A program made the position numbers and the translations under genes. A model generated the notes under the pieces. It did not search any database and was not told the DNA's origin. It saw only the letters and a list, made by a program, of their open reading frames with translations. Shown here piece by piece: positions 21,937 through 27,296 of a stretch of DNA of 27,296 bases. Numbering within the stretch: the stretch's first letter is position 1; each line of letters opens with the position of its first letter. The DNA is taken from positions 1-27,296 of IMG/VR virus record IMGVR_UViG_3300003885_000033; one strand, given 5' to 3'. This DNA comes from a virus.

Positions 21937-22110
21937 TTAACAATCACATGTTAAAATCAGCAAAGATAAAGCAATAGCCTCATCATCTTCAGTTTCATCT
22001 ATTTCTGGAATTGTTGACGGTCTATTTCGTCCAATCTGGCCGCCGCCATAAACAGGATCGACATGAAAAAACATGAAAAAACCCGGCCCCATTATTTCTA
22101 GATTTGCCAT
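21937..22110 (-). CDS. Small acidic protein of 57 residues
   Basis: A short frame between two structural-type genes begins MANLEIMGPGFFMFFHVD, continues GGGQIGRNRPSTIPE, and ends with an acidic stretch and a hydrophobic helix, AIALSLLIL, closing CDC. Its ATG lies two bases after the stop of the upstream gene, which suggests translational coupling, although no good ribosome-binding site is seen. It ends before the chosen protease start. The ordered composition (no low complexity) and the perfect fit in the gap favour a real gene. Function is unknown. Confidence 0.55.
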   Translation of the reverse strand: MANLEIMGPGFFMFFHVDPVYGGGQIGRNRPSTIPEIDETEDDEAIALSLLILTCDC

Positions 22111-22112
22111 AA

Positions 22113-22538
22113 CTAAACATCAACAAAATAACCGGCTAAAGTAACATCAACATTTACATCAGTCGCTATAGCAACAATTGAAACCGATTTACTCGTTAAC
22201 AAATTCATGTCTGTAGCAACAAGCCGATCATTTCTTAACATATCAAGTTTGAATATCGTTTTTAAATTTGTAGCTAAATCACTTGGACTAGCTTCATACA
22301 ATGTTATCGTTTCGGCAGTCGTTGACGTTCCAAAGCTCTTATCTGATGCAATTAAAACGCCAGTGATAATAAAGTTGTACTTTACTTCGGCTGGCACGAT
22401 CTCTAGAGCTACCAGACTATTAACTGAAATATAATAAGCTGTTGAATATTTTATTGGTGCAACAATTAAAGCACCATTTTTAGTGACTGTAGCAATAGCA
22501 CTAGTTTGATCATCATGTAAGCTGAAATGAACAGTCAT
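22113..22538 (-). CDS. Virion structural-type protein, unassigned
   Basis: A 141-residue strand-rich protein with few charged clusters. It starts MTVHFSLHDDQTSAIATVTKNGALIVAP and has NFIITGVLIASDKSFGTSTTAETITLYEA in the middle, a jelly-roll-like alternation of hydrophobic strands. It starts three bases after the upstream stop. Such small beta proteins between portal and protease may decorate the capsid or form head fibres, but I do not recognise the family. Confidence 0.6.
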   Translation of the reverse strand: MTVHFSLHDDQTSAIATVTKNGALIVAPIKYSTAYYISVNSLVALEIVPAEVKYNFIITGVLIASDKSFGTSTTAETITLYEASPSDLATNLKTIFKLDMLRNDRLVATDMNLLTSKSVSIVAIATDVNVDVTLAGYFVDV

Positions 22539-22541
22539 TGT

Positions 22542-23120
22542 TTAACGATCGACTTCAACAAGCGACCATGTAACAGTTAATCCATTCGTAGCATTCGCTG
22601 TTAAGACTTTAACTGCTAAAGCTACACCCGGAGGAATTATAATATTTGACGTTGTTCTAATATGAGTCGTTTTATTATCTAAACTCCCAGCATGAAATAT
22701 ATTTGCTACTTTAGTTAAACCAGTTAACCCGGTTGCGCTAGTTGCATAATCCATATTCCCAGTTGGGACAGTAGAGTTTCCGATATTCCTTGAAGCAATT
22801 GCACCCGGCAAAAATGCGGTGTTATTTCCAATCGTTGCGACAGTAACCTCATCAATATCTAAAATACTCGCAGCATCAAGACAATGTGCGCGCATATCTG
22901 TTAAGTGATAAAATACTTGTGATGTATTTTGAAACCAAGCAATGTAAGTCCCGGCGTTCGCTGTAACACCATCCAAATCAATAGACCAGACTTTACCGTT
23001 TAAAATATTGATATGCCGATCCTCAGTTTCAGAAGAAACTAGACCCTGTAATCTACCTTGAGCATCGATAGCCAATGCATACGTTTTCGCCCCTGTTCGT
23101 CCAATAATTTCTATTGACAT
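22542..23120 (-). CDS. Virion structural-type protein, unassigned
   Basis: A 192-residue strand-rich protein with AGAGGGA just before its ATG. It starts MSIEIIGRTGAKTYALAID, has LNGKVWSIDLDGVTANAGTYIAWFQNTSQV and a Gly/Thr/Asn-rich middle, and ends with NIIIPPGVALAVKVLTA and VTWSLVEVD. The sequence looks like a beta-sandwich of the kind used in virion surface proteins. Together with its neighbours it forms a three-gene block between portal and protease, where HK97 itself has nothing. Function unknown. Confidence 0.6.
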   Translation of the reverse strand: MSIEIIGRTGAKTYALAIDAQGRLQGLVSSETEDRHINILNGKVWSIDLDGVTANAGTYIAWFQNTSQVFYHLTDMRAHCLDAASILDIDEVTVATIGNNTAFLPGAIASRNIGNSTVPTGNMDYATSATGLTGLTKVANIFHAGSLDNKTTHIRTTSNIIIPPGVALAVKVLTANATNGLTVTWSLVEVDR

Positions 23121-23131
23121 TTTCTATCCCT

Positions 23132-23407
23132 CTACGTTAAATCTATTTTATGTAGTAAGGCTTGATATTGAATCAATATATCAAGCTTGTTTGATATTTC
23201 GTTTAATAATAAAACGGTATTGCTTTCTCTTGGCTCAATTGGTAATTCAACAGGAAGCCGATTATTTGAATCAACTAAAGTTACAGCACCATCACCACCG
23301 AAAGCCTGTTTATAAATTGGATAATGAATATCCTTGACGTTATCTACTGCAACCTTTACCGCGTTCGCATTTAAACTCGGATTAACTTTTACAAAATCGT
23401 CACTCAT
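23132..23407 (-). CDS. Small structural-type protein after the portal
   Basis: A 91-residue protein. A TTG lies two codons upstream, but GAGG six bases before the ATG at 23407 decides the start. The N-terminal half is VKVNPSLNANAVKVAVDNVKDIHYPIYKQAFGGDGAV, a pattern I have seen in phage proteins placed beside capsid or head-fibre genes, followed by NRLPVELPIEP and a helical C-terminus that could form a coiled coil. It overlaps the portal stop by eight bases. It may act with the next two beta-rich proteins, for instance as an anchor. Confidence 0.6.
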   Translation of the reverse strand: MSDDFVKVNPSLNANAVKVAVDNVKDIHYPIYKQAFGGDGAVTLVDSNNRLPVELPIEPRESNTVLLLNEISNKLDILIQYQALLHKIDLT

Positions 23408-25037
23408 TATCAACCTCAGCGTTTACAATGTCCCCTCTTGAATTCCTGTTAAAGCTAACTTTTTTAGGGATACATTTATCCGGTTTTGGAATTTGATTAT
23501 TTACAATAACATCTGGTACAGGTTGCTCAGGTACTTTTACATCAATATTATTTTCAATTTTTGGTGGTTCTTGTTTTGGAACAATTACATCAACTTGAAT
23601 ATTATTTACAGATGGAATAGAAATCGGTTCAGGCTGATCTGGAAAAGTAATATTTGTTATACTTTGCTTTTCATGAACGTCAACGTTAACAATCGGCTGA
23701 ACTGGATCGGGTATTTTATGATCTAATTGCTTTTCATTTATTTTATCTAGTTTACTTTTTAAATAATTTACTTCGTTATAAAGAAATTCATTCTGAAGAT
23801 TATTCTTATCCGGCTCAACAGTTTTTACAGGTTGTGTTTCGCCTAGCTTGTCAATCGGTGTTAAATTAACTTGAGCTGTTAAATCATCAGCACCATTAAC
23901 AGCCGGGTCATTATTTATCTTTCTTATCTCGTTTCGTGTTTTAAGTCCATTTTGAACCCATGTGGATTGTAGTTGCGCTCTTGCAGTTGAATCCATTTTT
24001 ATAAATCCACTAGTGTCATGATCCACAATAATTTTTCTTTTATCTCTAGGGCTTAATAAACTGTCATAAATTGCTGTTTCCCATTCGTCAATATAATCTT
24101 GAAGTGTAAACGTTAAAAAAGATAAAAGTTGCTGTTCAAATGAAGCTGGCCATGAGCTGGTCGCACCACTAACACCGATCAATACCTCTGGGACTCCGAA
24201 AAATCTAGCAATTTCTCCAAGCTGCATTCTTCTTGTTTCTAACATCTGCATCGTATCTGGATTTAAAGTATCAGTTTCGTATTTTACGCCACCCTCTAAA
24301 ATCCATAGCTTCCCTTTATTGAAAGCGGTTTCACTCATTCCCTCATAAAGATTCCGCGCATTCGTTCGCTGTTTTTCTGTTAAAAATTCATCGAACATTA
24401 AATATCCACCACCTGACCGCCCTCCGTTTGCAAATTGTTTGCTAGCGTAGGTATCAGCTGAAACACTTAACCCTAATGTAGGCCGCGCATAATTAGTTCT
24501 TTCAAGGCCAACAATCCCATCCGATCCAAAACCTTTTAAATGCAATATTGAACGTTTCGAATAAACTCTAACGCCTTGCTCCATATTGTAGTGATAAGTT
24601 AAAACACCATCATTTAAAAACGGGGTCATTCTACCCGGACGCAGTGGGACAATTGCAACTGGACGATCACCACTCCAAAATATTTCAGCGTAAGCATTCG
24701 ACCATAAACATAACTGCATGGTCATCGCCTTTCTAAAATCACGAGGTTTCATTAACGCATTAGGTGAAACATGAAATAGATCATTTAAAGCGTGATCAGT
24801 AATTAACTTTCTACCGTTTGCTGATTTTTTATAGAAATCAATCGGCAATGAACAAACTGAATTCGTGATGTATTGAACACACGCCCAAACAGCGGAAACT
24901 TGCATCGCACGATCATCGCTGACAGAAATCCCAGCATCAGTACTTAAAGTTTGACTACCGCCAGTTTGTTTACCATTATCTTGATTGCTTAAACCGCCCT
25001 TAAAAAAAGTATTTAAAATTGAGTTAAAAAGATTCAT
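23400..25037 (-). CDS. Portal protein, HK97 family
   Basis: A 545-residue portal. SAVWACVQYITNSVCSLPIDFYKK (48-71) is the family's opening motif, and LCLWSNAYAEIFWSGDRPVAIVPLRPGRM, AYASKQFANGG-like helix residues, and GEIARFFGVPEVLIG follow in the usual order. The conserved core ends near residue 405. The remaining 140 residues are an extension: a coiled-coil-like piece (LYNEVNYLKSKLDKINEKQ) and then Pro/Val/Ile/Asn-rich repeats alternating with short strands (PIVNVDV, ITNITF, IQVDVIV, NIDVKV) and a basic end FNRNSRGDIVNAEV. Dodecamer at the head vertex for DNA entry. It overlaps the terminase by four bases. Confidence 0.93.
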   Translation of the reverse strand: MNLFNSILNTFFKGGLSNQDNGKQTGGSQTLSTDAGISVSDDRAMQVSAVWACVQYITNSVCSLPIDFYKKSANGRKLITDHALNDLFHVSPNALMKPRDFRKAMTMQLCLWSNAYAEIFWSGDRPVAIVPLRPGRMTPFLNDGVLTYHYNMEQGVRVYSKRSILHLKGFGSDGIVGLERTNYARPTLGLSVSADTYASKQFANGGRSGGGYLMFDEFLTEKQRTNARNLYEGMSETAFNKGKLWILEGGVKYETDTLNPDTMQMLETRRMQLGEIARFFGVPEVLIGVSGATSSWPASFEQQLLSFLTFTLQDYIDEWETAIYDSLLSPRDKRKIIVDHDTSGFIKMDSTARAQLQSTWVQNGLKTRNEIRKINNDPAVNGADDLTAQVNLTPIDKLGETQPVKTVEPDKNNLQNEFLYNEVNYLKSKLDKINEKQLDHKIPDPVQPIVNVDVHEKQSITNITFPDQPEPISIPSVNNIQVDVIVPKQEPPKIENNIDVKVPEQPVPDVIVNNQIPKPDKCIPKKVSFNRNSRGDIVNAEVDNE

Positions 25038-26719
25038 AATATTATCGGATTTTCTAAAAATTGATCTATATTTCCATTTTCTTTATGAAAAATGGCTCGG
25101 TTTATTGTCATAATTAAGGCTACTACGCCATCAATTTTATTTTGCGCACGTTCTTTATTTGGAAAAATATTATCTTTCTTATCAAGCTTTGCAACTACAT
25201 TTCCAAACATCCAAGTTAAGATTGGGCAATCCGTGAAATTAATCTGTTTCTTTAAAATTAACGCCTCAAGTTCTTTCATTGGTTCTGAGAAATTTTTAAC
25301 AGTCGCGCCAACTTCTAACATTGGGAAACCTTCAGCCATCATTCGAGTGCTAAATTGTGTTGCTTGAAATGGATCATACGGAACTTCTATTATTTCAAAA
25401 TCAGATCTGAGTTTTATTAAATCATCCTCGATAAAAGCGTAATCGATCACATTCCCCGGCGTAGCTTCAAAATATCCGGCTCCATGCCATGCTTTGTATC
25501 GTGTAGCTCCGCCCTCTAATAAAACATCTTCAGGTAAATAGTGTTTAACAAAAGCCGTGTAGGGCTCATCACCAATTGGAGGAAATAAAATCGCCATGCT
25601 TGCAATATCTATCTTGCTAGCTAAATCAATCCCTATAAAACATTGACGGCCTTTAAATTGTGAAAGTTGTAAATCTTTCTTTTTACACGCTTGATAAGCC
25701 AGCATGTTCATCCATGCTGATTTAGCTCCAACCCAAAGATTTAAATGTTTTGTTTTATAAGTAACTTGCTTTATTGGGCTACGTCTTGCTTGATCTAACT
25801 GCCCTGCTAAAAATTCAGAATCAACACTAATGTTATAATTTGGATTTGCTTTAATTTGCGCCTCGATTGTATCCCACTGATCATCCTCATCAATAGTATA
25901 AATAATTCCAAAAATACGATCATCAGATACCGTTCCTTTTAGAATTTTTATAACGTCGTCACGTTTTTCATAACAAGGGCCACCCATATCAGATCCGGCT
26001 GTTGTTATTGTTAACATTAACGGTTGCTTTCTTGCACCCATACCAGTTAAAAAAGTTGAGACTAGATTATCATCTTTATGTTCATGATATTCATCAGCTA
26101 TCCCACACGAGGGGCTTGCACCATCACCCGGATCACCAATAACGGGTAAAAATCTGGAACCTGTTTTTAAAATAGTTAATGTCTTTGCGTTGACCTCTAG
26201 ACTGTATCGCGATCTTAATTGTGGTAAAGCATCGCATATCTGTTTTGCTGGTCGAAATATTTCCCATGCTTGCTGTTCAGTAGTTGCACCGCAATAGATT
26301 TCAGCACCATACTCATTTTCAATTGTCATCATTCCAACGCCAAGAGACGCAACAAAAAATGATTTTCCATTTTTTCTCGGAACTTCAATATAGACTTCTC
26401 GAAACCGCCTCCTATCTGAATCCTTATTATAAAACCCGAAAATATTGACAGTGCAAAATATTTGCCAATCAGATAAAACAAGCTTTAGATTTTCAGCTGC
26501 CCAATGTCCCTTAACATGGGGTAACTTTTCTAAAAACTGACACCACTTTTCAGCCTCATCATCTTTAAAGATTAAATCATCACGTTTAAGATCGTTTAAA
26601 AATCGGTTGCTTGCTTGAATTACAAACTCACAAGCGGGTAAAGGTTTCCTTTTCCGTGTTACTGATTTTGCATAATCAATTGCACGTTGTTTAAAAGTTT
26701 TAGAATTGGTCGAACTCAT
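25034..26719 (-). CDS. Large terminase subunit (HK97 gp2 / Terminase_1 family)
   Basis: A 561-residue DNA-packaging motor and nuclease. VPRKNGKS (113-120) is the Walker A motif of this family, CGIADEYHEH (205-214) the Walker B with catalytic Glu210, and TITTAGS (238-243) the coupling motif. The RNase H-like nuclease domain shows GIDLASKID (363-371) with Asp365, VPYDP (446-450) with Asp449, and KIDGVVALIM (528-537) with Asp530. The domain order and length are complete. It overlaps the small subunit gene by 20 bases, and its ribosome-binding site is weak, so it is likely coupled. The family includes cos-type packaging phages. Confidence 0.95.
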   Translation of the reverse strand: MSSTNSKTFKQRAIDYAKSVTRKRKPLPACEFVIQASNRFLNDLKRDDLIFKDDEAEKWCQFLEKLPHVKGHWAAENLKLVLSDWQIFCTVNIFGFYNKDSDRRRFREVYIEVPRKNGKSFFVASLGVGMMTIENEYGAEIYCGATTEQQAWEIFRPAKQICDALPQLRSRYSLEVNAKTLTILKTGSRFLPVIGDPGDGASPSCGIADEYHEHKDDNLVSTFLTGMGARKQPLMLTITTAGSDMGGPCYEKRDDVIKILKGTVSDDRIFGIIYTIDEDDQWDTIEAQIKANPNYNISVDSEFLAGQLDQARRSPIKQVTYKTKHLNLWVGAKSAWMNMLAYQACKKKDLQLSQFKGRQCFIGIDLASKIDIASMAILFPPIGDEPYTAFVKHYLPEDVLLEGGATRYKAWHGAGYFEATPGNVIDYAFIEDDLIKLRSDFEIIEVPYDPFQATQFSTRMMAEGFPMLEVGATVKNFSEPMKELEALILKKQINFTDCPILTWMFGNVVAKLDKKDNIFPNKERAQNKIDGVVALIMTINRAIFHKENGNIDQFLENPIIL

Positions 26720-27143
26720 TTATGATTTTTTTCGGTTCAGCTTTTATCCTTGAACGGCTTGACGGTGTCATGCCAAATTCAGAAAGCATTGCTTTCATTT
26801 GCTCGAAAGCTTTATTACTTATTGAAAGATACGGAGACTGAACCGGGTAACCTGATGGGGCTTTAATTACCATTCCATGCTTTGCAATTTTTGCGTTCGC
26901 AGTAGACCATCTAGCGTAAGCTTCACAATATAAAGCCAATGCTTGATTATCTAAATTCGTCATTATTCCGGCTAGCACTAACTGTTCAACAACGTGATCC
27001 CAGTGCTTGCGCGCATCGTCCGACAAATTTTCCGGCGGTTTTATTTGATCACTATCCGGCGTAGGTTCAAATTCATTAAGCTGATCCTTCCGCGCTGTAT
27101 TTTTGAATATTTTTAACGCTGTTGGTAATGGCTTTCCAGACAT
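26700..27143 (-). CDS. Small terminase subunit, P27 family
   Basis: A 147-residue protein with GAGGA before its ATG. GKPLPTALKIFKNTARK is the basic, DNA-binding opening of P27-type small terminases; LSDDARKHWDHVVEQLVLAGIM, DNQALALYCEAYARWSTANAKI and PYLSISNKAFEQMKAMLSEFGMTPSSRSRI are the standard helical and terminal motifs. It recognises the packaging site and passes DNA to the large subunit. It is the first gene of the late operon in this window. Confidence 0.92.
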   Translation of the reverse strand: MSGKPLPTALKIFKNTARKDQLNEFEPTPDSDQIKPPENLSDDARKHWDHVVEQLVLAGIMTNLDNQALALYCEAYARWSTANAKIAKHGMVIKAPSGYPVQSPYLSISNKAFEQMKAMLSEFGMTPSSRSRIKAEPKKIINEFDQF

Positions 27144-27296
27144 GAAATCCTCGTCTAAGTCGTTGATCTATATAGAAACACTAGGACAAAATAAAGCGAA
27201 AAAAATGGGAAAATTACACCACAATTTTAATACGTATTAGGTAAGTCTTTGATATCATTACCCCTTTACAGCATACTAGCTATGTGAAATATTAAA
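27144..27296. promoter_or_regulatory. Leader region upstream of the late operon
   Basis: 153 bases with no gene. It holds the small terminase ribosome-binding site and a perfect 12-bp palindrome, TAATACGTATTA, at 27228-27239. A possible plus-strand promoter (TTTACA at 27265-27270, about 17 bases before AATATT) would read outward to the right, and a late promoter for the minus strand should lie here or beyond, but no convincing pair is visible. The cos site might also be here, which cannot be shown by eye. Confidence 0.3.

Noticed and set aside
22062-22082. Tandem repeat ACATGAAAAA twice
   Set aside because: Only two short copies, inside a small coding region (Phe/Met/His codons); no sign of an array.
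23493-23726. Plus-strand frame rich in Asn, Ile and Trp opposite the portal tail
   Set aside because: Low-complexity composition caused by the Pro/Val repeat DNA of the portal extension.
1-27296. tRNA genes, CRISPR arrays, IS elements, attachment sites
   Set aside because: No cloverleaf, no regularly spaced repeats, no transposase or integrase, and no tRNA fragment at either end.

Overview
The window is most of one siphovirus genome or prophage of the HK97 type. Almost everything from 27143 down to 3683 lies on the minus strand and reads as one late operon. In transcription order it encodes DNA packaging, the head, a sugar-modification cassette, the neck, the tail, fibres and lysis. The left 3.7 kb is a separate plus-strand operon of small, AT-rich early-type genes. 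No integrase, repressor, polymerase, tRNA, rRNA, IS element or CRISPR array is visible, so part of the phage must lie outside. The host cannot be named. A two-gene spanin (membrane protein plus lipoprotein) indicates a Gram-negative host, and base composition is clearly AT-rich.

Late operon, minus strand: P27-type small terminase (26700-27143), large terminase (25034-26719), portal (23400-25037), three unassigned structural-type genes plus a 57-codon gene (21937-23407), HK97 prohead protease (21251-21925) and major capsid protein (19988-21187). Then comes the unusual part, 15947-19956: a small protein joined by a probable -1 frameshift to a DUF115/MptE-like domain, a second DUF115-like paralogue, three glycosyltransferase-like proteins and two SAM methyltransferases. 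These sit between the capsid gene and the first neck gene and overlap tightly. The neck and tail follow: gp6-like connector, head-closure adaptor, gp10-like, DUF3168 tail completion, tail tube, tail chaperone with a -1 frameshift extension, tape measure, distal tail protein, a 1333-residue tail-tip/receptor-binding protein, a repeat-bearing fibre, an unknown gene and a cupin. Lysis genes end the operon: a one-helix membrane protein, M15 endolysin, holin-like protein, i-spanin and overlapping o-spanin.

Early operon, plus strand (62-3702): ParB/sulfiredoxin-fold protein, two paralogous small proteins (the second with a different C-terminal domain), an AP2-domain protein, a probable winged-helix protein, a DUF7694-type protein and two small unknowns. 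It ends at a strong intrinsic terminator (3771-3812) that lies inside the opposing o-spanin gene.

The most interesting points are the glycan/methyl cassette embedded in the virion operon, the A9 slippery tract that appears to fuse a small protein to a start-less DUF115 domain, the Shine-Dalgarno/hairpin/nine-codon ORF at the boundary between capsid and cassette, and the terminator-like hairpin directly before the capsid ribosome-binding site. Family calls are from motif recognition by eye; no database search was possible.
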